From positions 1-64,000 of the forward strand of contig JALMLS010000440.1 in NCBI GenBank assembly GCA_038496445.1: 64,000 nucleotides of DNA, written 5' to 3'. Both the position numbers and the translations under genes were made by a program. Of this stretch, positions 35,220 to 47,989 are shown in pieces; position 1 is the stretch's first letter; the number at the start of each line of letters is the position of its first letter. Source of the DNA: Trichosphaerium sp. ATCC 40318 (Eukaryota > Discosea > Flabellinia > Trichosidae). Under the pieces are notes generated by a model. It searched no databases, was not told the origin of the DNA, and saw only the letters and a program-made list of their open reading frames with translations.

Positions 35220-37023
35220 TTATTCCAAAGCCAATGGAATCACAGTCATTATAAGCCACAACAGTGCCGTAATTATATTGCTATGACTTTTTGTGCACGT
35301 GAATACTTCAACCTGGAGAATACTAGCTATTCTAGAAGAACTCCTTGTTTGTTTAAAGCATTGGTTTTCACCCAATAGAATGGAGGGTTGTACTTCTTCA
35401 CAGTCTCGAAGCTGTGATATCAACATTGAAGCTACCTATTAAAAAACGTGTGAAAACCGAACAATAAAAAAAAAGAAAAGGCAAAGTGACGTACCTCAAG
35501 AGATGTTGCGTCAATGTTAAATGGGCCATTGATACAATCAGTCACGTTTAATATTGTATCACGTTTAACAAGTTGAAGAGTTGTATTACTAAACCAAGCT
35601 TTACCTATTAACAAGACATTAGAACGGTTTTGGAAATACAACGATACATACCATCAACAAACAGATCAACATCAAGTACAATAATGCTATCAGTTGGTCT
35701 AAAATCACCTTACAACAAGCTAAGTAAATGGTAGTGGACCTATAAAACTGTACCTGAGCTGGTTGGCATCGTTGTAGTTGGTTCTGTTATGGGCGCTTCA
35801 GTTGGTGTTTCTGTTGGAATGGCCAGCTCAATTTCACAAATAAAGTTTTCCAGCCTTTCACAATACCCGTCATGCCAAACAACAGGTCCAATCATATTAT
35901 CTTGTCTAATGAATACACAGTTTTCCTTTACGCCATTAATCATTTCATCTTCTGGCTCAGCTGCAGACCAAGGGCTTGTCATAAATACATCTCCAAATAG
36001 AAAAGATTCATTCGTTACTGCCTGTTTTGGACTATTAATAACAACAACAATATCACGTGATCCTTGCTTTTTTAGCTTACCCATCGAAAGTCAAAGTGAT
36101 CACTTCTGTATCCACTTGTCAACCCTATCCATAGACTTTCAACTGTCATTGATGGAAAAATAAGATCAGTGATATTATACTCCTCTAAGCTTGTAATTGT
36201 CGCAAGGTATCCTCCCTGTTGTAGACAGTATCCTAGAAGCAGTGGTTTATTTCTTTTAAATACTTTGTTTTAAAGCGTACCTTGAGCTTCAGGCCATGTA
36301 ACCAGTCTATCAGTAATCATACTATAGCAATTACCTACGAAAAAGCAATCAATATTATGTTCGCTATTGGTTGCTAGTCAATACCTGAACTAGTGCTATT
36401 ATAATCACATGATACGTTTTGTGATACCTGTACACACGGATCTGACATTAAAGGAATCGAAGGTGCTTCACAAACGAAATGATCTGAAGTACAACTGTTT
36501 TGAATAAGCTAGTATGGCAAAAGGTGATTAGTTCATTTTTCGTTTTTACTCGCACTATCATCCACGTACCCCTCCTATCAGACTAGGACAGTTATTATCA
36601 TTGATTATAGTACCACGATATGCCGTATCCATAGCAAGGGTATTTACTTGTGAGCCGTCAAACCAAAAATATTCATTTTGGTTTTGAGTCGAAATATTCA
36701 ACCTTAAATCCTTTGATAGTTTAGCTCGCACGTGATTAATTGAAGATGAAAACATTTTGATATCTATCGTACTGGGAATAAAGACATGATAGACGCTTCC
36801 ATAATACTGTCTACTTGGAGAGGATTCCCTAAGATAAAGTAAATTTGGTGACCCTTAAAGTTCTTTCGCCCCACAACGTACCTATCGAACAATAATCGCC
36901 ATCTGTGTCATTATGAAGGATGTAGGTTGTACCTTCCCAATTACACACGGAAACCACTTCGCACGTGCTCTTTGAGCAGTAAATAATGAGAATTAACAAT
37001 AAGAGCGTCATTTGGGAAGTCAT
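35220..37023 (-). CDS. Two-CTLD lectin receptor, copy K (edge of array)
   Basis: K is the outermost copy, next to the single-copy F-box/SPRY gene. Exon 1 spans 37023-36882 and intron 1 begins GTACG. CTLD1 has EYFWFDGSQVNTLAMDTAYRG and NCPSLIGG. CTLD2 has EPEDEMINGVKENC and, uniquely, WHDGYC. The stalk is full length and in phase with DFRPTDS. The anchor reads LGENQCFKQTRSSSR and ends MTVIPLALE. The gene looks intact. Confidence 0.84.
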
Positions 37024-37555
37024 GCTGTATTTGGGAAGACTCAGTTTTAAGTCAAGTTGAGCTCGAATTCAAAAAAACCAATTTTCATTAGAGATAGTAA
37101 TGGACCCAGATTTTCGAAAACTGTTGAAAAGTGGAATTGTAAATACTGAAATAGTTCACTTTTGGTTCTTTTTTCAAAAAGTGTTAACAATTTCAGTTGT
37201 CCATACCATCTCTTCTTATTTCTTGTTTTATTTTAAATGCACAAACTTTGTATTGGCTAGGAGGGTTTATCTCACACAATCTGATGTTTGGCGACTCATG
37301 GACACTGTTAACAGCACAACTAAAAAAAAAACCAACTAGTTTTCGTTTTGATTTGTTCAGAGCTGTTTTTTTTTGAATTCAAATAAAGAAGTCAAGTTGT
37401 GTTGAGTTGAACAGTACTAATGAACAAAATTATTTATTTATTATTTCTCCTTAATGTGAACTAGAACGTGTGGCTTAAAGTAACTATTTAGACTATTGTC
37501 TGAAATGCTCAGGATGCCTTGCAAGTGTAGGTGATATGCTGTTTTAGGTTTTGCT
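37024..37555. other. Spacer upstream of copy K; repeated block and a small plus-strand frame
   Basis: About 37283-37420 repeats the block near 34081-34235. A plus-strand frame 37100-37339 (MDPDFRKLLKSGIVNTE to NSTTKKKTN) ends in this block, and the J-side copy keeps the reading WRLMDAVNNTTKK. It may be a small gene remnant but has no recognisable domain. Confidence 0.4.
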
Positions 37556-40475
37556 TTACAATTGAAGAAGTGATAGATTACTCAAAGTATCTACAGCTGT
37601 TTTTCGAAGTTCTTCCAATGAATTTACGAGAATTAACTCTCCACATCTATAACGTAATACAACGAACCTATATGAGAAACAAATAAGTAAGCCTGCGTGT
37701 CACAACAGAAAAACGCAAAACACAAAGAAAACCAAGAAAAAAAAAGTTTGGTAACGTACAATGCAAGAGCTCCAAGCATTACAGGGTCATCAGTTGTCTT
37801 TGTTTCATCACGTAATGGTGATAACTCTTTAAGGTTAAAAAAAAGTAAGATAACATTTAGCAAAGTAATAGAAGGTACCTTCTTCATGATCAATCAATAA
37901 TTTTTTTAACAACTCTTCTGATCCTTCAAACTGTAAAAAAAAATGCATCAGCAACGATAAGTTTAACAACTCTTCATTTAGATTGTTACTCCCCATTCAT
38001 ACCTTTTGAGGTAACTGTAATCCTTCGGATGATTTATAATTTGGTAACACGTGAAGTACGTCCATATCAGATAAGACAGAGCAAGCAACAAAGCTAGGTA
38101 TGCAGTTTGGATCATCCTAAAAATACAATTAAACAAACCCTAAATTAAGCACGTGATCCAAAAACCGCATTAAAACTTGGCTTAGTAATTACTCTGTTTT
38201 TATATTAATATAAAAGCTGAAGCAAACTCAACCTAGCTACCCAGGGAAACAGATCGAAAATCAAAACATTTTTCTGTAAAAGTGAACGTACATTTATCTT
38301 TGCAATACAATTACCACAAACACGTTGAATTCTATCGATAATAGAAGTCAAGTATCTCTAAGTATACATTAAAATATTTAGTTGTAGTATGTTTTATAAT
38401 AGCATAAACACTCACTGTTGTGCCATGGTATTGAAGTAAATGAAATCCAGCAAAGAAAATGTAAATATTGACTAACTCCTTCTCTGTTCGTGCACTAAAA
38501 CGAATAAGAACTAACTTCCAGAGATGAAGAGAAATATGGAAATAATAAGTACGTACAATGAAGGATCATTGGGATTTCCTACTATCAGTTGAGTGCTAAT
38601 AGCTGTTGCTATAAAATTCGAGAATGATTCTTTTACAAGACCCAGTCCAGCCTATTAATAGATTATTTCCTTTTTGTTTGCTCATGTGACAGAAATAAGC
38701 TTAAAAATGGTAATGAACCAGTTTATAAACTCTATACTCTAGTGTACTAAGAGCACCTCTAAAAAAGAGAATTTGCCCAAAAAAAAAAATCCAATTTGAG
38801 TTGTTCCCTTGCCCAACGCTTACTTCAATAAAACTCGTGATCTGCTCAAGTGTGGAACCGTCAAAGTTTTGCACTCTAGCACCTATACAATCTGAGATGA
38901 AAGAAGCTAAAAGTCTCAATCCGTGTATCTTATACGACTTGGAGTCATCAATAGCGTTTCTGGATTCTAGCAAAAACAGAACATTTAGCAAAGTGCCATT
39001 TGGTTAAAACCTTGAATGCAGTCAACATACTGAAGGTCTCCTCAAGTTTAACAATACTTTGATAAAGGATCAAATTCTCATTAGGTTCCTGATCTTTGAG
39101 AAGAAGTTAAGAAAAAAATAAGAAAATAAAAAAGTTGTTTACAGAATAGCCCACAGAGTAGTTCAGATGACTGTATCTCTCGTTTTGTATATGGTATTAG
39201 CTTTGAAGCCTTGTTTATAGAGTCTATAGTACTACTATACGCCATTGGAAGTTTACCATTTGCTTCTGTTTTAATGTATTCCAAAAGATCAAACTTGAAA
39301 GGTTTTTTACCAAAGTTGACATAAAACTTTTCTCCGTGACCACCACAAGCTTAGAGAAGGTGAGTATTCGATATTAAATAACTTGTAATAATAACGCACT
39401 AAAGGTAGGAAAAAAACGTGTCAACCAACGCTCTGGAATAGCCCAAGAACTAACCAAGTTTCCATTTAATGTAAAAAACACGTGACTGTTGGCATAATCC
39501 ACACCAACACTAACATACAATTAGAACTACCTCCTGATAGAGAATGTTGTACCCAGGTACGTCACCAAAAGTCCAAGGTTCTGTGGAAGTAATACCCAAG
39601 CCATTCTCCAAATGAACAAATCCGGTATCAGCATGAAAACCGAACGTCTACAGATACTATTAAAACAAAATTAATAGAAAAAGTAAAAATATGAATTTAC
39701 TAGTTTACGTACGCCTGGAGCCCATCCTGGATATGATGCTCTCATTCCTAAAGGTGATACACCTATGCCTAGTAGTCTTTCAGGCGATAACGTGCTGGTG
39801 AAAGGATATCAGATTTGGAACTAACATACGAAATTTTTTGAGCTTACTCTGCGTATAATGTCGATTTTAACACTGTTAACTCAAAATAAGCGACGTTTCC
39901 ATTGCCCATGGTAAAGGATAGAGCGGGTTATTGCCTATGAGGTAGTCAGAGAGTAGTTAAATAGCTATTGGGGTTTTTTAGGTTTCTGTTTAGTAATTCT
40001 TACCGTACAGCGTGGTGATGTATTGCTCAGCTTCTTCTCCTACTCTATAAGCGGTATGGCCACCTTCGCCAACGTAATGAATGTAATTTTGTTCTTCGCC
40101 GATTACGCCTTCTCCTTCACTATCGTGTTGTACAGTAACATCATAATCGGTTATTTCGATCGTTGTTTGGAGTATTTTATGATAAAACGTCTCATAAATA
40201 CTAATAAACTCGTTTTTAACATCTAACACGCCTTGGGAGTTCGATAGAAGCGATTCATTCGAGAAACATGCATATTTCGCTAATTTCTGCCACAACCGAT
40301 CAGAATGTAACAACGTTGCCAATCGCTTATTCCCACTCAAGAATTGAACCAAATCGCTTGTTCCAATATACCTTTAAAGCGTTACTATGATTTTAATTCG
40401 TAAATAACACGCTAATTAGAACCTTGTTAATTCAGATACAATTATATCATAAGGAAGGTCGCTAATGTTGGCCAT
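37556..40475 (-). CDS. F-box and SPRY domain protein with long C-terminal extension
   Basis: The start at 40475 reads MANISDLPYDIIVSELTR. It splices into YIGTSDLVQFLSGNKRLAT, a recognisable F-box that would bind Skp1 in an SCF ubiquitin ligase. Next comes an acidic segment, then SPRY-type motifs (NVAYFEL, LLGIGVSPLGMRASYPGW, FGFHADTGFVHLENG, WTFGDVPGYN, VGVDYANSHVFFTLNGNLV). F-box plus SPRY is the arrangement of FBXO45-type proteins. The C-terminal third (FDLLEYIKTEANGKLP, KLIPYTKREIQSSELLCGLF, GLRLLASFISDCIGARV) is helical and longer than in that family. The last exon ends SNLSLLQL and has been copied into the lectin array. Confidence 0.68.
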
Positions 40476-40611
40476 AAACAAATTAAATGAACAAAAAGCT
40501 AAAAAAGTAGATAGTTCACGTGACAATTGTGCTGTGGCGCAACAGAAGTCAAAGCATGTGCATAAACAAGGGGTTATAAAAGTGGATATAATCGTGTAGG
40601 CGTACATAGCA

Positions 40612-40910
40612 TTGACTTATGTTATTGCAATAACAGACGACGAGGCATTAAGATTAATCTATCATTTCATACTATCAACTCGGTGCGAGTACATAACTTT
40701 TGAGGGTATCAAATCATTGGCTGGTGCACATGATGCATCAGATTTAAATGTGACAGATGACGGTTTAAAGTCATTTTCTGGCGTCATGAGATCGATTTGT
40801 CACAATATATATGCGACAGATGAAGGTTTTAAGTCATTGGCAGGAGCACATACTTCTTCTTGGCTTGCGTGGACTGATGCCATATGATGGTATAAAGGCA
40901 TTTGTAGGTG
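40612..40910 (+). pseudogene. Degenerate F-box/LRR-family fragment
   Basis: On the plus strand, scattered repeats TFEGIKSLAGAHD, VTDDGLKSFSGV and ATDEGFKSLAGAHT derive from the same LRR unit (TDEGIKALAGVHTI) as 4214-4906 and 53563-54579. There is no F-box and only about three decayed repeats, so this is a relic. Confidence 0.65.
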
Positions 40911-40978
40911 CTCCTATTATCCATGTGGGAGCTTGTGATTTATTGACATACTACTAATACGCCGAATAACAACTTTTT

Positions 40979-43900
40979 TTAAATAACAAGACAAGCACTT
41001 GCTTTATGTCCTTCACGGAATCTTATGCCGGCTTTGATACTATTATTTCTTTCAAGAGTTTCACCACGTCTTATTGACGATACTATATTGTCCATTGGAA
41101 GTAAGTTCTCAACTGTAGCATTTGGTAATGACTTTGCAATGGCCAATGCTTTCTCTACATATTGGATTGCTATTTCGTTTTTTTGATGCCGATTATAAAA
41201 GTACGTCAGTGTCATGTATGTATCAATACATCCAGGATGATCTTCTCCAAATAATGAAGTAAATATAGACAATGCCTAGGGAAAAATGAGTAACGTGGGT
41301 TGTCAAAAAATACAAAAAAACCCTAAGAAGTGAGAATAAAATAAGAATGAAGTTTGGTTTCTTTTTCATGGATGTACTTGTAGGAAATATGATTCTGCGC
41401 TTGAAAAGTCATGACCGTCATAAGCTTCACCAATATCACGTAATATAATTGCCACATCTTCGTGCTCTTCACCGTAGTGACGCTATAAAACAAAATGATT
41501 TTTTGAATTTGATACTAATTTTTACCTTGTAGATATCAAGCACTTTTAGGTAATCTTGTAGACTCTTTCTTATTCCGTATAATGATTGCTTGTTTGCTGC
41601 TACAAGCGCTAAACATCTCGCTGTTTCTATATGATGGAAGCCAAGTAATTTAGTACAAATGTTATACGCCCTATGCGAATTTAGCAGAAGACAAACATAA
41701 AAGTTTCTTACTGTTGTGAGCAAGTGAAGGCTTTTTTGTGATTACTTTGAGCTTGATGAAGACAAGCCAAGTTCTCTACAGGTAAAATAAATAATACCAT
41801 GTTAATACAAACAAGAGAATTTGAAGCATCTCGCAAATGCAGCTTGACAAAGAAAAAAAAAACATACGGAGTATCCTTGCATAGTCAATATGGTCTGTCC
41901 CTAATATTGCTTTTCTTATCTGTTTAACTTTCTCATAACTACGACTGGCTTTAGTGTACATGCCCTTTCTTGCGTATAAAGAGCCCAAATCTACAGCAAA
42001 GAAGTAAGCATGTGAGCTCTTTTTTTTTCTATTGATAAAAAAGATTCACCATTTAGAGTTAAAGCAACCTCTGGGTGTTCATTTCCGAAAACAGATATTC
42101 TAATATCAAGCGCTTGCTGGTATAATTTTTCTGATTTGCTAAAATCCAACTGTGATTGATAGTATGACGCCAAACCTGGTAGGTAGCAAAATTAATCGTA
42201 AATTTTGTTGTCAAGTCAATTTACCGTTCAAGGCCGTCGCAGTATTAGGATGATTATGGCCGAATATCTTATTACTGATATCAATTGATGTTTTAAAATG
42301 AAGTTTTGCCTTGTTATGTTTACTCCAAAGCATATACAGGCCACCCATGTTACTATAAAACAACAACGTAAGAATGGAAAAAACCTTTCTCTTTTTTTTC
42401 TGTGTTCTGCCTTAAATTACGTACTAATGCGTTTTAGATACTTCAGGGTGTACTTTTCCAAGAATCGTTTTTTTAATATCCAAGGACTACAAATGTCAAT
42501 ATTAAAACAGTTATACAAAGGGAACCAAGATGATGTCTTGTTTGGATTTTTTGGTTTTTTTGGTTTATCTAGTACCTTCATGTAAAGTTTCTCAGCTTCT
42601 TCGTACTCACTAAGATCCATATGAATAGCACCTAATATATTTATAGCAGTAGCTACTTTCACATTCAATTCACCAAAAAGATCTTTAAACATCATAATGG
42701 CATTTTTCAACAGCGGCACTGTCGGAAACAAAAAAATAAGTATGAGCAACAAATCTATTTTTAGTTTACCTGACTTATCGTACTTTCCCTGTTGTCTATA
42801 TACTTGAGCCAACCCTTGAATAGACGCAGCTAAATCAGGAGACATTGTCTCATGCGTACGACGGATTGCTAAAGCAGACTCATAGAGTGGAACAGCATGC
42901 TAAAAAAAAGTAAGAAAAAAAGTTTTGTGAATTTTCAGACCTTGCAGCCTCCTGTTATACGATAAATATTAGCCAAATTCTCCATTGCCAAAGCGACTTC
43001 CAATTCATTGCTTTCTTTTCCCAAACGCTTCTTAACACATCTTACAATATTTCTACAGAAAACATAAATAGCCGTCCATCAAAAAAGTGTTTTTTGTCGA
43101 CATACTTGTATAGCAATAGTGCGTTATTGTAACATCCTACATCCTCAAGTAACTTTGCAGCTATAGTTAATTTACTTTCCACTTGCTTTGTTAGATTATG
43201 AAAAGACCTGGAAGAGTATTAGAGATATTTATGAGGAGGAATAGCCCACATTGCTTGTTGAAGAGAAGCGAAGAATTCCTGTTCCATATCAACCGTATTT
43301 CCATTCTCAACAAAATGCCAGTACTTATACAAAGCGAGCTTATCTTGAGAGTATAGATACTCAAAATTTTCAATTATAAAGTCACATAGCTTAGAGTGAT
43401 CTTCAAGACAGTAATATTGATAAGGTAACTAAAGTAAAAAAAAATAAGCAAACGAAAAAAAAAACACCAAAAAAGGCATCCTTAAAACAAGAAAACACGT
43501 GATTGGTTACAAAATGGCAATCAAGCATTATATTAAAGAGAGATTAAATATAGTTTAAGAATGACAAGTATAGTGTGAGTGAGTTGAGATAGCAAATAAA
43601 AATACCGCAAAGGAGGGGTTTTTTTTTGCTTCAAATTGATTGTGTAGTACCTCTTCCAGTTTTCTTTCGTCTTGTCCCTTTATTGCTTTATAATAAGCTG
43701 CTAATTTTAGCCTGTGGAATGAATATCTTTGTTGCCTTTTATTTCTATATTTCCCCATATAGCGTGCTTCAACTGCTTGTCTCATGTGATCATGAAAAAA
43801 AGTGAAATATCCAGACCTTAATCACGTGAGATTGTAAAGTGAACAAACAAAATTCGTTCTTGCTTTTTTCTTACCTTGAAACTAAAGACTCCTCCAGAGC

Positions 43901-46900
43901 TAAGAATAGAGGGCTCCATTGAGCTTGAGGTAAGTTTTCTACACTTAATAGTTCCGTTTCTGTTAAACCTCGCTTTGAAACCCACAAAAGAGATAAAATA
44001 TTACCAACTAAACCGACTTTGTCCTTTGGCTCAAACTCCGTTTCCTTTTAAAAATAATTAGAAATGTTCATAGCTCCGCTCTGTTCTCAAATTACTTACC
44101 AGCCTATTGAACACCATCTCAAATAATTGAGGAAGAGTAATTGCCATCAGATAATGCGTTAGCTTATTATCTAGTTCTTCGAATGATCCAAACACACGCA
44201 GTTCTTCAAGCAAAGTCCTCAAGTACAGCTATACAAAATCAAAAAACAAGCTCAAAAACATGGTGGCATACTGGGTTCTGACACTGCTTTGCATTTATGA
44301 CTCTATCAGTCTGAGTTTGTGTAAGTGTTTTGCCATATCCAGACATGTACTCTGTAACAAGTAAACGGCGTTCAGATGAAGAAAGAGGCTTGATTTCCAT
44401 TGTTTTCCATTTCCTCTTTGTTACTTCATCCATACACCTACGAACATTAAACCACAAAACAATACAATTACACGATAGCTTACGGTCCAGGTAAAGTACT
44501 ACAAACAAGTTTGATACCCTCCGGATAGGTTACAGGAAGCCAACCCAAGTCATGTGCGCCATCACTGGTTTCAAGCTAAACAAAAAAAAAAGTTAGAGAC
44601 TTCTTCTTTACTATCTTTAGGATACTTTGAGTACAAACATACTTGATTAAGAGCATCTAATACGATCACTAGACGTCCTTCTTTAGCGCTTACATCCCTT
44701 AAATATTCTGGAAAAGCTTCAATGACTTCAGTTAAGTTCGTCTTTGGTTCCTTTTCTAGCTAGACAGAAACGAATTTAGATCTCTTCGCATCCTTTACAA
44801 ACGCACGTCAAAGGCTTCTGATATTTCTTGTAATAACCTCGAAAGCATTGCACCTAGATCGGTACTACCTGCAGTACTACCAATATAATGCGCAATAACC
44901 TTGAACAAAGTTAGATAATCAAAATAAACAACTTATTGTTTTGTACTTTGGTGCCTTGATTGCGGCTGTATCTTGATGCAAAGTTACTCATGAACGCACT
45001 TTTACCCTATAAACGTTAATACAAGATAAATTTTGTGCGGAGGAGTAAGTACTTACAGATCCACTTTGACCAACAACTACAAGTGGTTCTGATTGTGTTT
45101 TTAAATGTGTTTCAATCGTTTCAAAATATATATCTCTCCCAACGTATACACGTGCTCTAGATTCTTGAAAAGCATTATGAGCCATACGTTCTTTCTGAAT
45201 AGGTGATGGCGCTTCTTCTTCTGGAAAGTCACGGTCCAAGATGTCCTTAAAGTTGCAGTCAATAAAAATCAAGCGCTACTTCAAAAAAGCTTACGGTTAG
45301 CTGTGTCACAACCATATCCTCTAATTCTGTTGCTTTGGTATAATCAGATACACTAAGACCACTTTGTTTAATCTCGTCTTTCAGAACTGTAAGCCTTGAG
45401 TCGCCATCTTTTCGACTGTTTCAGAAGGTGTTAAGGCATACAAGAAACATTTTAAGCTCCGTACTGATCGTTTCTGAAATAGAACAATGCGTTATCTGCA
45501 GTATGGCTTCTCTTTGTGTTTAATACAGCGTGTCTTATCTCAAGCTCAGTTATACTTCTATCTGTGAATGACGATAGCCATGGGAATTTCTTAGAAGCAT
45601 TTGAAAAAGTCTTATCAAGAAGTTTATCTTGCTTGTTAGGGCTCTATTTCTTTGTTACTACAGCACTCATTCTCTGAGTTTATTTACCTTTGACCAACCA
45701 TATCTATGTCCTAGCATACACAAGAAATATGGACGACACTTGTCAATCTCAGAAAGACATATATCAATAGTGCTTCCGCTCCTTCAAAGAAAAAGTAAGA
45801 TTCTTCAAGCAGTGAGTAAGTCGTACTGTGTCTGAGAAGCTGTGATTCCCCATCTCAAGTCCACGGCAGTTAAAAATAATCCTCTAGACTTACAAAAGCT
45901 TCTCAGCTTAACAAAAGCTCTTTTTATGAGTGCTTCACGCTCAGATTTCATATCAGCGAAAGTAGAGCTAATAAACACTCTAATATTCCTTGACTTAACA
46001 CTATTCTGCCTTTCTTCTTGTTAGAATTTAAGACTATTGATACACTCATATAACGTACTGAATTGTATGCGTTTGAGAAGGGGTAGAAAGCTCTGCAGCA
46101 CTGTGACAAAAAATTAGACGTATGTTTTTTGATGCAACTAGTTTTTTTGATGACGCACTCTTCGAGGTTGTGCTTTGTATCATTGGTCTTTAGTAATCTA
46201 TTTTTTCTATCTGTAAACTCCTCTATCATTATAAACCCTTCATCTAATAGAGTCTTCAAGTTATTTATCAACTTGTCAGTATCTTCAATCCTCGTTTCGT
46301 CAACTTCTGCGCCAACAACTTTAACAGGTCTCTTAAAACAACCATCAACATCAACGTATCCTTCACCACTGTTAGCACATGATGCAGATTCGAAAAGGGA
46401 GATAAGCACATACCAACGTCCCGCAGGGATCTTATAGGTTGTAGACCAGATGGATAAGCAGGTGGCTTATCATAAGCTATAGTAGATTGAGGCATTATAT
46501 CTCGCCAGTATGTATTTACTAAAAACGGCTTTAACTTCATAGTTCTGAACATAGGAAATATTTTGGTAGTAGGTACCTTCAGTATACTCTTCTTCAATAT
46601 GATGTTGCTCGTGTGTCATATCATCATCTTGCTAGTTTATGTCATAAAAAAATGCGAAGATGCACCAAAAAAAAGGCGTACTTGAGCTTTAGCTTGCACA
46701 GTTGCTACAGAAATCATATTACTCCATGATGATTTATTGCTTAAGATATTTCTAGAAGCTGATACTGGGAATACAGCGCGATTCTCATAATTCTCAAGGT
46801 GCAATCTATAGACTTTTTAAGAGAAAAAGACATAGGCAAAGCATTGTACATACTTTCGTCTTTGTTTCGGCTTTTTGCGTTTAGCCATGCTACGTGTTTG

Positions 46901-47989
46901 TACCCGTTGACGAGTATTAGGTTTTGGAGAGGACGATTGGACTTTCTTCTTTACTGTAGTATCTCCAGGTGCTGGTCTTGAGAACGCTGAAGTTTGGACG
47001 CTTGAATAAAATAAGCATAACTAGCTGGTAACAAAACTCTATTGCTTACCCATTTGAAATCTGTTCTACCATGGATTGTATTGCATATTCGACATTTGTT
47101 TCTTCCTTGCTACTCAACTCAATTATGGATATATTAAGTGAGTCACATAGAGCCTGTTAAAAAAAGAGTGAAAAAAAAATATGAATGAATGATTAATTCT
47201 TATTTTTTTCTTACTGACCTTAGCTTCACTAAAAGATACCTGACGTTGGTCAGATCTCTCTGATTTAGTACCAATCACCACGAAAATAGTTTTTATAGAA
47301 TTAGAATATTGTGAGACTTCTTTATACCACGTTTTAACGTGGTTAAAACTTTGTTTATCTGTTATATCATAACTGATAAAATCTATCTTTATCAGAACCA
47401 TATATTAAGTATAACTTACTTCCTGCTGCACCACGATAATAAGCAGTTGTTATCTAAGTAATTTAATAAACCTTACATCATTAGAACACGCACAGAACGA
47501 AATCTTTCCTAAAACAGAAAAACATAAGTCAAAAAAAAAATCTTGCACGTGTTTATTAGTTACCTGTCCAGCTGTATCCCACAGTTGTAGTTTAATCTTT
47601 CTACCATTAAAATCATACTCTCGCACCATCTACAGGCCGTTAAGGTGTCAAAAGTCAAGATAGTCATGACAGGTTTTGTGTTTCACCTAAACGTACAAAA
47701 TCGGCACCTATAGTAGCTTTAAACGCGCTTGTGAATGTTCCATGTACAGCTCGCTTTACAAACGAAGATTTACCAGTCTGACGCCCGTTTAGTACTACTG
47801 TGCTTTTGGCGCTATGAGACGTACGCCAGAATCGCCTGTTATAATCAGTTTGTATATGTCATCTCTAGATGGCCTTCTACGCTATTGTAAGTACGCCATA
47901 GCGTTCATCAATACTGCATACGGCTTTTGTACAGGTTTTACGCGCGTTGATCGGGAAGTACCCTTTGTACCAAACAAAGCGTCAAGCAT
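40979..47989 (-). CDS. Rab-like GTPase / DUF4062 / NACHT / TPR protein (nephrocystin-3-like), CaaX end
   Basis: The start at 47989 opens MLDALFGTKGTSRST and a Rab-type GTPase: GDSGTGKSS (split by a 47-nt intron), ATIGADF, LWDTAGQERFRS, ITTAYYRGAAG, YDITDKQSFNHVKTWYKEV. Its G4 motif is degenerate (GTKSE for NKxD). A basic linker (KRKKPKQRR) and several in-phase exons lead into DUF4062 (NIRVFISSTFADMKSER, VDLRWGITASQTQ, EIDKCRPYFLCMLGHRYGW). The NACHT-type ATPase follows (RVYVGRDIYFETIETHL, VVGQSGSGKSAFMSNF, VIVLDALNQLE, FFHDHMRQAVEARYMG), then many kinesin-light-chain-like TPRs (LYQQALDIRISVFGNEHPE). The last residues are ACLVI, a possible prenylation signal. Nephrocystin-3 acts at cilia. If the Rab is a separate gene, the downstream start would be an internal Met near 46600-46700. 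Confidence 0.72.
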
